DNA from: Actinomycetes bacterium
Lineage (GTDB): Bacteria; Actinomycetota; Thermoleophilia; Gaiellales; Gaiellaceae
Direction of reading: 5' to 3'
Assembly (NCBI GenBank): GCA_025350775.1
Contig: JANXXF010000046.1
Coordinates: 1-19,518 of the forward strand
DNA length: 19,518 bases
Shown: piece by piece, positions 6,695 through 14,320 of the stretch
Layout of the letters: the number at the start of each line of letters is the position of its first letter
Numbering within the stretch: position 1 is the first letter of the stretch
Notes under the pieces: generated by a model
Database searches by the model: none
Seen by the model: only the letters and a program-made list of their open reading frames with translations
Told to the model about the DNA's origin: nothing
Position numbers and translations under genes: made by a program

Positions 6695-8705
6695 GTGACG
6701 CTGCAGAAGGTGTGGGAGCCGCTCACGATCGGCTCGACGACCGTGAGCCACCGGATCATGGCCACGGGGCCATACGCAGCTGTACGGCCAGGGTGAGACG
6801 CTCAGCGAGCGCCACATCGCGTACTACAGGGAGCGCGCTCGCGGCGGCGCGGCCCTGCTCGTGCTCGAGCAGCAGGCCGTGCACCCGGCCGGCATGGCGT
6901 ATTACGCCGCCTGCCTCGCCGCCGAGGAGAAGGCGATCCCGCTGTACCGCAAGCTCGCCGACGCAGTGCACGAGCACGGCACGAAGCAGTTCGTGCAGCT
7001 CTTCGCGTGCGGCACGCAGGGCAAGGGGACGTTGCATATCGACCGCTGGCACCCGCTGTGGGCAGCGAGCGGCACCCCATCGATCATCTACAACGAGATG
7101 CCCCTGATCATGGAGCAGGAGCACATCGACGAGATCGTCAGGGGCTTCGGCAGCTCGGCGAAGAACTGCCGTGAGGCCGGCCTCGACGGCGTCGAGATCC
7201 ACGCCGCGCACAACCAGCTCGTCGGCGAGTTCCTCTCGCCGCACTTCAACCGCCGCGACGACGCGTACGGCGGGACGCTGGAGAAGCGGTGCCAGCTGGC
7301 GATCGAGGTGGCGCGCGAGATCCGGCGCAGCGCCGGCGCCGACTTCACGGTCGGCCTGCGCATGTCGTGGGACGAGTACCTCGGGCCGTGCGGCACGCAG
7401 GGGCCCCAGTCGGAGCAGTAGATCGAGATCCTCGCCGCGACCGGCCTGTTCGACTTCTTCAACATCTCGGCCGGCGGGTACCACACCCTGCACATCGCCG
7501 TCACGCCGATGGAGGCCACCCCCGAGGCGTTCATGGAGCCGTTCGCGCGCCGGGCGAAGGAGATCGTCGGCGACCGCGCCAAGGTGTTCATGGTCGGCCG
7601 CGTGCTCGACCTCGCCACCGCCGAGCGCCTGCTCGACGACGGCGCCGCCGACATGATCGCGCTTACGCGCCAGCAGATCGCCGACCCATTCACCGTGAAG
7701 AAGACGCGCGAGGGCCGCACGCACGAGATCAACAAGTGCGCCGGCATCAACTTCTGCGTCGAGCGTCTGGTCGACAACCGCGAGGTGACCTGCGCGATCA
7801 ACCCGTCCGCCGGCCGCGAGGCCGCCTGGGGCGAGGGCTCGCTGCAGCCGGTCGGTGCTGCCGCCAAGCGGATCCTCGTCGTGGGTGCCGGGCCTGCGGG
7901 CATGCGGATGGCCGGCATCGCCGCGTCGCGCGGGCACCGGGTGACGCTCGTCGACCGCGAGCACGAGGCGGGCGGCAACTGGAACACGCTGCGCAAGCTG
8001 CCGTCACGCAAGGGCTGGGCGATCGCGATCGACAACCTCGTGCGGCTGTGCGCCAACAACGGCGTCGACGTCCAGCTCGGCGTCGAGGCAACCCCCGAGT
8101 GGATTCAGGCCCAGGCCGCCGACGCCGTCGTCGTCGCCACCGGCGCCCACTGGGAGAAGACCGGCGAGAGCCCTGCCCGCCCCGACCGCGAGCACATTCC
8201 AGGCATCGACTCGCTGTGCGTGCTCGACGCGGGCACCGCGGTCAAGCGCGCGCTCGCGAACGCGTCGGCCCTCGGCCAGCGCGTGCTGATCGTCGACGAC
8301 GGTGCCGGCTACGTGCCGTTCGGCCTCGCCGAGCTGCTCGCCGACGCGGGTGTCGCGGTCGAGGTGATCTCGCCGCAGCTCCTGCTCGGCGAGGAGCTGC
8401 TGAAGAGCCTGGACATGCCGCACGTCTTCCCGCGCCTCGTGGCGAAAGGCGTGAAGCTGACCCCGCAGACGTTCGTCGACTCCATCGACGGCACGACCGT
8501 GACGTACGGCTTCATCTGGGGCGGCCCGCGCCGGACGGCCAACTTCGACACCGTCGTGATCGCGATGCACAAGGCGCCGAACGCCGACCTCTACTTCGCC
8601 CTCAAAGGCAAGGTCAAGGAGCTGTACCGGATCGGTGACTGCGTCGCTCCGCGCAAGGCGGCGGCGGTCGGCTACGAGGGCGAAAAGCTGGGTCGCGAGA
8701 TCTGA
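6695..8705 (+). pseudogene. Disrupted OYE/TMADH-type FMN-FAD oxidoreductase (frameshift plus in-frame stop)
   Basis: Three in-phase fragments together match the intact flavoprotein starting at 17889. GTG 6695 opens (VTLQKVWEPL) but the frame breaks near 6766-6769. Removing one G from the GGGG run there restores ATG-HTQLYG and the downstream frame. That frame continues through EIHAAHNQLVGEF and NRRDDAYGG to a TAG at 7419-7421, where the paralogue has a sense codon. It resumes without another lesion to TGA 8705, covering FNISAGGYHTLH, the cysteine region CAGINFC...C (7737-7793) and a Rossmann segment VVGAGPAGM. The TAG is one C-to-T change from CAG. The intact product would be about 670 residues with a TIM-barrel FMN domain and FAD/NAD-binding domains, as in 2,4-dienoyl-CoA reductase, trimethylamine dehydrogenase and N-demethylases. 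Like its paralogue it lacks the second cluster Cys. It is probably a recent pseudogene, or two sequencing errors. Confidence 0.85.
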
Positions 8706-8720
8706 GGCGGCGCGCCCGAA

Positions 8721-8756
8721 CCCGAGTCCGGGGGCCGAGCCCGCGCCTGGCCGGGC
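8721..8756. terminator. Tandem small hairpins between convergent genes (weak terminator candidate)
   Basis: The 58-bp gap between two convergent gene ends (8705 and 8764) contains CCCG-AGTC-CGGG at 8721-8732 and GCCCG...CGGGC at 8739-8743/8752-8756. Both are GC-rich, and no T-tract follows on either strand. The position is right for a shared terminator, but in DNA this GC-rich short hairpins arise often by chance. Confidence 0.22.
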
Positions 8757-8763
8757 GTAGGTC

Positions 8764-10689
8764 CTAGGCCCGCGCGAGGCTCACGTAGTTCGTGTGGAAG
8801 GTCGAGTTGCCGCCCATGTCGGCAGGCTCGTCGCTCGTCGTCGCGTTCGCGTTCGCGCCCCAGCGCACCATGTAGCTGACGACGAGCCCGGGCTGGACGC
8901 GCCTGCTGACCTTCGCGACGAGCTCGACCGACCCCCTGCTGTTCCAGGCGCGCACGGCGTCGCCGTCGGCGATGCCCTCGGCGGCGGCATCGTCGGGGTG
9001 GATGAAGAGGAACGGCGTCTCCAGCATCGGCCGCTTGCGCTCGTAGAGGAAGAGCTGGCTGCCGTGCTGCTCGCGGCTCTTGGGCGTGATGTAGCGGTAG
9101 CGGTGCTCGGGGTCGTGGGCGGGCGTGTACGTCGGCACCAGCAGCTCGAGCCTGCCGCTCGGCGTCGGGAAGCGGCCGTCAGCGAACGACGTCTTGTGCG
9201 GATCCTCGGCGGGCACCGGGCCGGCGCGCAGATCGTCCACCGCGAGGCCGGTCCCGGCCAGCGCCGCCCGGATCACCTGCTCCTCCGTCTCCTCGAAGCA
9301 CGGCTCGGTGAAGCCGAGCCGACGCGCCAGCTGCTGCACGAGCGCGTGGTTCGACAGCGAGTCGCCGACCGGTGCGATCGCCTGGTTGCCGATCTGCGCA
9401 TAGTCGTGCCAGTAGGAGCGGTAGACATCGGTCGACTCGGCGAAGCTGGTGGCCGGCAGGACGACATTGGCGAACCGGGCCGTGTCCGTCAGGAAGAGGT
9501 CGTGCACGACGACGAACAGGTCCTCGCGCTGTAGGCCGTGCCAGACGAGCGACTGGTTCGGCGCCGTTGCGGCGGGGTTCGAGTTGTAGACGACGAGGGC
9601 TTTCAGCGAGTCGTCGGCGGTGAGCGCGCGGCCGAGCTGCAGCATCGACACCAGCCGTGGCGCATCGCCGCCGCGCAGCTCCGCGTGTGAGATGTCGGCC
9701 CAGTCCCAGTCGAAGTTCGCGTAGAGCGCGCCACCGCCCGGCACGCCGACCTGCCCGGTCAGCGCCGCCAGCATGCAGATCGCCGCGACCATCTCGCCGC
9801 CATTCGTGTTGCGCTGCAGGCCGACGCCGGCGTGCAGGAGCCCAGGGCGCACCGAGTGGTAGAGCTCGGTCAGCTCCTCGATCCGGGCCAGCGGCACGCC
9901 CGTCTCGGCAACGACGTCGGCCAGCGACACCGACAGCACCTTCGCGCGCAGCGCCTCGTACCCGTTCGTCCGCTCCTCGACGAAGCGCGTCGCGACCCAG
10001 TCGCGCTCGACCAGCAGCCGCATCATCCCGATAGCGAGCAGCGAGTCGGTGCCCGGCCGTAGCTGGATCCAGAGGTCGGCGGCCCGCGCCGTGTCCGACT
10101 GGAAGGGGTCAATCACCACACGCGGGTGGATGTCCTTCGTCAACGCCCACGAGTGGACGCCGGTTGCCTTCGGGTTGCGCCCCCAGGCGACGTAGAGCTT
10201 CGTCCGATCGAGGAACTGTGGCTCGGTGCCGCGGATCCGTCCCATCACCCGAAACACCGCCTCGGCGCCCGCCATTGCACAGATCTCCATCCCCACGCGC
10301 GAGGTGCCGAGCCTGTTCCAGAGCCGGTCGGCGAAGCGGTTCGCGACCACGCCCATGTTCGCGAGGTACGAGTACGGCAGGATCGCGCCGCCGCCGTGCT
10401 CCGCCGCGATCGCGCCCAGCCGCGCAGCCACCAGGTCGAGCGCCTCGTCCAGCGTCGCCTCGCGAAAGGGCTCGGACTTGCTCTCGCGCACGAGCGGGCG
10501 CAAGAGCCGGTCGGAATGGTGGATCAGCTCCTCGTAGTGCTGGAAGCGCCCGCAGAGAAAGCCGCGCGTGACGGGGTGGTCGGGATCGCCGACCACCCGC
10601 GTCACGCGCCCGTCTTCGACGTGCGCCAGCAGCCCGCACGTATCGGGGCAGTCCTTCGGGCAGACCGTACGGACGACGGTGGCGGCCAT
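8764..10689 (-). CDS. DMSO-reductase-family molybdopterin oxidoreductase with N-terminal [4Fe-4S] site
   Basis: This 641-residue protein is a bis-molybdopterin-guanine-dinucleotide oxidoreductase. The N-terminal cluster motif is C10-x3-C14-x3-C18-x27-C46 (CPKDCPDTCG and GFLCGRF). The Molybdopterin domain follows, with ICAMAGAEA (about 136-144, the region of the metal-ligand residue, with a Cys as candidate), LYVAWGRNPKATGVHSW and VVIDPF. Further on are VPGGGALYANF and VVYNSNPAATAPNQ, then VVLPATSFAEST. The C-terminal dinucleotide-binding domain (about 520-641) includes FLFIHPDDAAAEGIADGDAVRAWNSRG. No twin-arginine signal is visible before the first Cys, so it is likely cytoplasmic. Length is slightly short for the group. 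The ATG is preceded only by a close GGAG. It lies 13 bp downstream of the Rid gene on the same strand. No dedicated electron-transfer or membrane subunit lies next to it. Substrate is unknown. Confidence 0.9.
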   Translation of the reverse strand: MAATVVRTVCPKDCPDTCGLLAHVEDGRVTRVVGDPDHPVTRGFLCGRFQHYEELIHHSDRLLRPLVRESKSEPFREATLDEALDLVAARLGAIAAEHGGGAILPYSYLANMGVVANRFADRLWNRLGTSRVGMEICAMAGAEAVFRVMGRIRGTEPQFLDRTKLYVAWGRNPKATGVHSWALTKDIHPRVVIDPFQSDTARAADLWIQLRPGTDSLLAIGMMRLLVERDWVATRFVEERTNGYEALRAKVLSVSLADVVAETGVPLARIEELTELYHSVRPGLLHAGVGLQRNTNGGEMVAAICMLAALTGQVGVPGGGALYANFDWDWADISHAELRGGDAPRLVSMLQLGRALTADDSLKALVVYNSNPAATAPNQSLVWHGLQREDLFVVVHDLFLTDTARFANVVLPATSFAESTDVYRSYWHDYAQIGNQAIAPVGDSLSNHALVQQLARRLGFTEPCFEETEEQVIRAALAGTGLAVDDLRAGPVPAEDPHKTSFADGRFPTPSGRLELLVPTYTPAHDPEHRYRYITPKSREQHGSQLFLYERKRPMLETPFLFIHPDDAAAEGIADGDAVRAWNSRGSVELVAKVSRRVQPGLVVSYMVRWGANANATTSDEPADMGGNSTFHTNYVSLARA

Positions 10690-10702
10690 GGCTCCGGCGT
10701 GC

Positions 10703-11116
10703 CTAGCGGCGCGCTGCGCTGACGACGGCCGTGGCGTCGACTTCGATCATCAGGCCGGGGATCGCGAGCGAGGTCACCTCGACGATGGTGTCGGCCGGCC
10801 AGGGATAGGAGAAGTACTTCTCGCGTAGCTCGAGCACCTTGGGGAAGTTCGTCATATCTGTCACATAAATATTCACCTTCACGATGTCCTTCATGCTCGA
10901 CCCCGCCAGCTCCAGCACGCGGGCGACGTTCTTCATCGTCTGCACCACCTGGGCGTCGAAGTCACCGAGCCCGACGATCTCGCCCTGCTCGGTGATCGCC
11001 GCCTGACCTGAGGTAAATACGAGGTCGCCGACCTTCCAGGCCAGGGCGATCTTGTAGGGCTCGAACCAGTCGCCCTCGGTCGTGACGCGTTCGACGCGCG
11101 TGCCATCCTGTGCCAT
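10703..11116 (-). CDS. Rid-family (YjgF/YER057c/UK114) protein lacking the RidA catalytic Arg
   Basis: This 137-residue protein belongs to a trimeric family. Archetypal RidA hydrolyses reactive enamines/imines made by PLP enzymes. Family patterns are FTSGQAA (35-41), QTMKNVARVLELAGSSMKDIVK and the C-terminal PADTIVEV...MIEVDATAVV. In RidA a conserved Arg in 'VEVARL' is needed for imine deamination; here the segment is VEVTSL with Ser116 at that position, so it belongs to another Rid subfamily and activity may differ. Two ATGs compete, at 11125 and 11116. GAGGAGG (11126-11132) touches the first but sits 9 nt before the second, so the start MAQDGT at 11116 is preferred. It is first in a two-gene unit with the molybdopterin oxidoreductase and is divergent from the ABC operon. 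Confidence 0.9.
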   Translation of the reverse strand: MAQDGTRVERVTTEGDWFEPYKIALAWKVGDLVFTSGQAAITEQGEIVGLGDFDAQVVQTMKNVARVLELAGSSMKDIVKVNIYVTDMTNFPKVLELREKYFSYPWPADTIVEVTSLAIPGLMIEVDATAVVSAARR

Positions 11117-11125
11117 TTTCTGCAT

Positions 11126-11132
11126 CCTCCTC
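11126..11132 (-). promoter_or_regulatory. Ribosome binding site deciding the Rid-protein start
   Basis: Read on the minus strand this is GAGGAGG. It directly abuts the ATG at 11123-11125 (no spacing) and sits 9 nt before the ATG at 11114-11116. Normal spacing favours the second ATG. Confidence 0.6.
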
Positions 11133-11148
11133 GGTACTGCCCGGTACT
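11132..11148. repeat. Direct repeat of CGGTACT, one helical turn apart (candidate operator)
   Basis: CGGTACT occurs at 11132-11138 and again at 11142-11148, a 10-bp period that would put both copies on the same face of the helix. The pair lies in the 113-bp gap between the divergent Rid and ABC-permease genes, just upstream of the candidate -35 of the permease operon. No other copies were noticed. Regulatory function is an inference. Confidence 0.3.
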
Positions 11149-11151
11149 CGG

Positions 11152-11180
11152 TTGTCGCGGATTGTTGTGTGGTGTATACA
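11152..11180 (+). promoter_or_regulatory. Candidate sigma-70-type promoter for the ABC importer operon
   Basis: TTGTCG (11152-11157) and TATACA (11175-11180) are separated by 17 bp. They match TTGACA and TATAAT at 4 of 6 positions each. The area is clearly more AT-rich than its surroundings, and TGTATACA (11173-11180) is an 8-bp palindrome. Transcription would begin near 11187, about 40 nt before the permease ATG. Confidence 0.45.
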
Positions 11181-11229
11181 TCTGCTCTGCTCGATCTGCA
11201 GGACGACGACGTCGTGCAACCACCACGCC

Positions 11230-12354
11230 ATGGAAGTCGCCAGCCCACCCGTGAGCGCGCCCACCCCGGTCCGGGAGCGCAGTGCTGCGTCGAAGCGGGC
11301 GCTCAGGATTCTCGGCTTTCTGTTCGTCACGGATCTCGGGCGCTTCATCCTCAAGCGGCTCGGCTTCCTCATCCCGCAGCTCCTGATCGTCCTCATCGGG
11401 ACGTTCTTCCTGCTCCGCTGGCTGCCGGTCGACCCGACCTCGCGCGTCGTCGGCTTCGTCGCCACCGACGCGGCCCGGGCCCAGGCGCGCGCCACGCTCG
11501 GCATCGACGTCTCGCAGGGCACCCAGCTCTGGCGCTACCTCAAGGGCCTGATCCTGCACTTCGACTTCGGCGTCTCGTGGAATACCCAGGACGCCGTCTG
11601 GAGCGAGATCGCGCAGCGCTTCCCGGTCACGATCCAGCTCACGGTGATGGCGTTCTTCCTGTCGCTGCTGATTGCGATCCCGGTCGGTCGTGCCGCCGCC
11701 GCCAAGCCGGGCGAGCTGCCCGACAAGGTGACGCTCGGCTACTCGCTCTTCGCCGGTGCCCAGCCCGACTTCTGGTGGGGCCTGATGTTCGTCTACGCCT
11801 TCTTCTTTCTGCTCAGGTGGTTCCCGGCCCCGCTCGGCCAGCTGTCGCCCGAGGTCAGCCCGCCCGACGTGCACACCCGGTTCACGCTGATAGACGCGTT
11901 GATAGCGGGCAACTGGACGGCGTTCGGCGACAACCTGTGGCACTACTGCCTCCCTGTCTTCACGCTCGCGTTCGTGCTTACCGGCCCGATCATCAAGATG
12001 ACGAGGCAGAGCGTGCTCAGCGTTGTCAATTCTGACTACATCCTGTACGCCAAGGCGGCGGGCTACCACGCCAAGACGATCCGCTGGTACATGCTGCGCA
12101 ACTCGCTCTCGCCGGTGATCACGCTCTCCGGCATCCTCTTCGGCTTCATGCTCGGCGGCGCAGTGCTGATCGAAACGGTGTTCTCGCTCGACGGGCTCGG
12201 CGTGTACTCGCTGCAGCGCACCCTCGCCACCGACTTCCCGGCGATCCAGGGCGCCGTCGTCGTGATGACCGCCTTCTCGCTGCTCATCTACCTGCTGATG
12301 GACATCGTCTACGCGGTTCTCGATCCGCGGGTCCGCTACGGAGGCACTCGATGA
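11230..12354 (+). CDS. ABC importer permease, DppB/OppB type
   Basis: This 374-residue inner-membrane permease belongs to the peptide/nickel ABC importer family. A cytoplasmic N-terminus of about 42 residues is followed by the first membrane segment (about 44-65, LGFLIPQLLIVLIGTFFLL). A long extracytoplasmic loop carries the family's LGID...Q.WRYL..L...DFG.S pattern, and further hydrophobic segments follow. The ATPase-coupling EAA loop is YAKAAGYHAKTIRWYMLRNS (273-292), with the conserved Ala-Ala-Gly. GGAVLIETVFSLDGLG, typical of DppB-type permeases, lies near the C-terminus. The start at ATG 11230 is the first in a plausible position after the promoter; it has no clear Shine-Dalgarno, and a GTG at 11251 is an alternative. 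The stop overlaps the next gene by ATGA. Transported substrate is unknown: peptides, but also other small solutes, use this family. Confidence 0.9.
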   Translation: MEVASPPVSAPTPVRERSAASKRALRILGFLFVTDLGRFILKRLGFLIPQLLIVLIGTFFLLRWLPVDPTSRVVGFVATDAARAQARATLGIDVSQGTQLWRYLKGLILHFDFGVSWNTQDAVWSEIAQRFPVTIQLTVMAFFLSLLIAIPVGRAAAAKPGELPDKVTLGYSLFAGAQPDFWWGLMFVYAFFFLLRWFPAPLGQLSPEVSPPDVHTRFTLIDALIAGNWTAFGDNLWHYCLPVFTLAFVLTGPIIKMTRQSVLSVVNSDYILYAKAAGYHAKTIRWYMLRNSLSPVITLSGILFGFMLGGAVLIETVFSLDGLGVYSLQRTLATDFPAIQGAVVVMTAFSLLIYLLMDIVYAVLDPRVRYGGTR

Positions 12355-13277
12355 CCGAGATGGGTGGGCCCAATATCGCGGCCGAGCGCGAGCTCGACAC
12401 GCAGATCACCGCGGGGCTGCACGAGGAGGCGCTCGTCCGCGCGGTGACGATGCGCGCGCACTTCGTCTCGATCATCAAGGGCAGCCTGCTCGCCAAGATC
12501 GGCGCGTTCTTCGTGTTCGGCTTCGTGACGCTGGCGATTATCGGCCCGTACGTCGTGCCGTTCAACACCACGTCCGCCACCTCCGACGTCAACCTGGCGC
12601 CGAGTGGCACGCACTGGTTCGGCACGGATGCATCGGGCTTCGACATCTTCTCGCGCGTACTGGCGGCGCCGCGCATCGACGTCACGATCGCCGTCGTGGC
12701 GACGCTGCTGTCGCTCATCATCGGCTCGCTGATCGGCCTGCTCGCGAGCTTCTTCCGCGGCTTTGCCGGCGAGCTCGTGATGCGCACCTCCGACACGGTG
12801 CAGGCATTCCCGCTGTTCGTGCTCGCGATCGTCGTCGTCGTCGGCTTCGGGCGGTCGTACATCGTGATCGTGATCGTGATCGCGCTGCTCAACGTGCCGA
12901 TCTACCTGCGCCTGATTCGCGCGGAGGTGCTGTCGTTGCGAGAACGGACCTTCGTGGAGGCGGCGCGAGCCACTGGTGACCGAGGTGCGTCGATTGCGAT
13001 CCGGCACGTGCTGCCGAACGCGATGACGCCGGGCTTCGCGCAGGCGTCGATCACCTTTGGCTACTCGATCATCATCACCGCCGGCCTCTCGTTCATCGGT
13101 GCGGGTGTCCAGCCGCCGACGCCGGAGTGGGGCAGCATGATCGCCGCCGGCAAGGACGGCATCATCATCGGCCAGTGGTGGCCCTCGGTGTTCCCTGGCC
13201 TCGCGATGTCACTCTGTGTGTTCGGCTTCGCGGTGGTCGGCGAGGCGCTCCAGGACATCTTCTTGAGGCGGACGTAG
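12351..13277 (+). CDS. ABC importer permease, DppC/OppC type
   Basis: This 308-residue second permease pairs with the upstream DppB-like protein. After about 45 N-terminal residues comes a membrane anchor (LLAKIGAFFVFGFVTLAIIGPYV). Then comes the DppC-type periplasmic segment HWFGTDASGFDIFSRVL, which corresponds to the HPLGTDxxGRDxxSR motif, followed by about five further hydrophobic segments. The EAA loop is VEAARATGDRGASIAIRHVL (202-221). The end matches the family: GLSFIGAGVQPPTPEWGSMIA. The ATG at 12351 overlaps the upstream TGA (ATGA), so translation is coupled; ATG 12360 is a possible alternative. The next gene begins 2 bp after the stop. Confidence 0.92.
   Translation: MTEMGGPNIAAERELDTQITAGLHEEALVRAVTMRAHFVSIIKGSLLAKIGAFFVFGFVTLAIIGPYVVPFNTTSATSDVNLAPSGTHWFGTDASGFDIFSRVLAAPRIDVTIAVVATLLSLIIGSLIGLLASFFRGFAGELVMRTSDTVQAFPLFVLAIVVVVGFGRSYIVIVIVIALLNVPIYLRLIRAEVLSLRERTFVEAARATGDRGASIAIRHVLPNAMTPGFAQASITFGYSIIITAGLSFIGAGVQPPTPEWGSMIAAGKDGIIIGQWWPSVFPGLAMSLCVFGFAVVGEALQDIFLRRT
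12861..12884 (+). repeat. Short hexanucleotide tandem repeat inside the DppC-like gene
   Basis: ATCGTG is present in three perfect copies (12861-12878), followed by the imperfect ATCGCG. It encodes alternating Ile-Val in a membrane segment. Loss or gain of one unit would keep the frame, changing membrane-segment length by two residues. Confidence 0.5.
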
Positions 13278-13279
13278 CC

Positions 13280-14320
13280 GTGGCCGACAGCGACCTCCTC
13301 CTCGACGTCCGCAATCTGAGCATCCAGTACCGCCAGGTCGGGTCGGTCAACAGCGCCGTCAACGATGTCTCGTTCAGCGTGCGCCGCGGCGAGGTCGTCG
13401 GCATTGTCGGCGAGTCCGGCTCGGGCAAGTCGTCCACGATGTTCGGTGTCCTCGGCCTGACGCGGCGCAGCGGCACGATCGTCGGCGGCAGCGTCCACTT
13501 CGAGGGCGAGCAGCTGTATTCGGCGACGCCGGCGGGTCTGAACGGGCTCTCCGACGAAGAGTGGCGCAGGGTACGCGGCAACGCGATCGGGCTGGTGACG
13601 CAGAACCCCCGCGGCGCGCTCAACCCGGTGATGCGCCTCGGTGAGCAGCTGATCACCATGTACACGGCGCATCGCGAGGCGACCGCTGACCAGGCGCGCG
13701 CACGCGCGATCGAGCTACTCGAGATCGTCGGCATCAACGACCCGGTGCGCCGGCTGCGCGCGTTCCCGCACGAGCTGTCCGGCGGAATGGCCCAGCGCGT
13801 GCTGATCGCAATGGCGCTCGCGTGCTCCCCGCGGCTGCTCATCGCCGACGAGCCGACGAGCGGCCTCGACGTGACGGTGCAGGCCCAGGTGCTCGACGAC
13901 CTGCGGCACGCGGTCGACGAGGTCGGCTCGAGCCTGCTCGTCGTCACGCAGAACCTGTCGATCGTCGCCAACTACTGCGACCGCGTCTACGTGATGCACG
14001 CGGGCGAGATCGTCGAGGAGGCGCCCACCGAGCGCTTTTTCGAGCAGCCGAGCTACCCCGCGAGCGCAGCGCTCTTGGCGGCACAGCGCGGCATCGCCGA
14101 CAAGCGGCTCCAGCTCACGGGCTTCCCCGTCGACGGGCGGCAGCTCCCGGCCGGCTGCCTGCTGCATAACCGCTGCCCGTTCAGCATGGTCGAGGACGGC
14201 TGCACGACGGTGCACCCCGACTTCGTCGAGGTCGTGCCCGGCCACTTCTCTCGCTGTCATCGCACTGCCGCCGTGACCGAGACCGTCCGTACCCAGCTCC
14301 TTAGCGAGGGATCGGCATGA
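13280..14320 (+). CDS. ABC importer ATPase, DppD/OppD type, with Gln in the H-loop
   Basis: This 346-residue ATPase starts at GTG 13280, preceded by GAGGCGG at 13265-13271. Walker A is GESGSGKSS (44-52), the Q-loop is VTQNPRGALNP, the signature is LSGGMAQR (166-173), Walker B is LLIADEPTSGLD with Glu191 as catalytic base, and the D-loop (SGLD) is normal. The H-loop reads LLVVTQNLSIV: Gln224 replaces the His of the usual 'ITHDL'. The C-terminal oligopeptide-transporter domain carries Cys in GCLLHNRCPF, DGC and SRCHR, a pattern that can bind an Fe-S cluster in related ATPases. The C-terminus overlaps the next gene by ATGA. It would form a heterodimer with the downstream ATPase, and its Walker site faces that partner's unusual signature motif. 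Confidence 0.92.
   Translation: MADSDLLLDVRNLSIQYRQVGSVNSAVNDVSFSVRRGEVVGIVGESGSGKSSTMFGVLGLTRRSGTIVGGSVHFEGEQLYSATPAGLNGLSDEEWRRVRGNAIGLVTQNPRGALNPVMRLGEQLITMYTAHREATADQARARAIELLEIVGINDPVRRLRAFPHELSGGMAQRVLIAMALACSPRLLIADEPTSGLDVTVQAQVLDDLRHAVDEVGSSLLVVTQNLSIVANYCDRVYVMHAGEIVEEAPTERFFEQPSYPASAALLAAQRGIADKRLQLTGFPVDGRQLPAGCLLHNRCPFSMVEDGCTTVHPDFVEVVPGHFSRCHRTAAVTETVRTQLLSEGSA

Noticed and set aside
6766..6769. Programmed ribosomal frameshift at the GGGG run
   Set aside because: Restoring the frame needs a +1 shift with no recognisable stimulatory signal, and the downstream TAG would still end translation.
7419..7421. TAG read as an amino acid (pyrrolysine-like recoding)
   Set aside because: Several genes here end in TAG. 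The position aligns with a non-catalytic residue of the intact paralogue, and the same gene also has a frameshift. Mutation or sequencing error is simpler.
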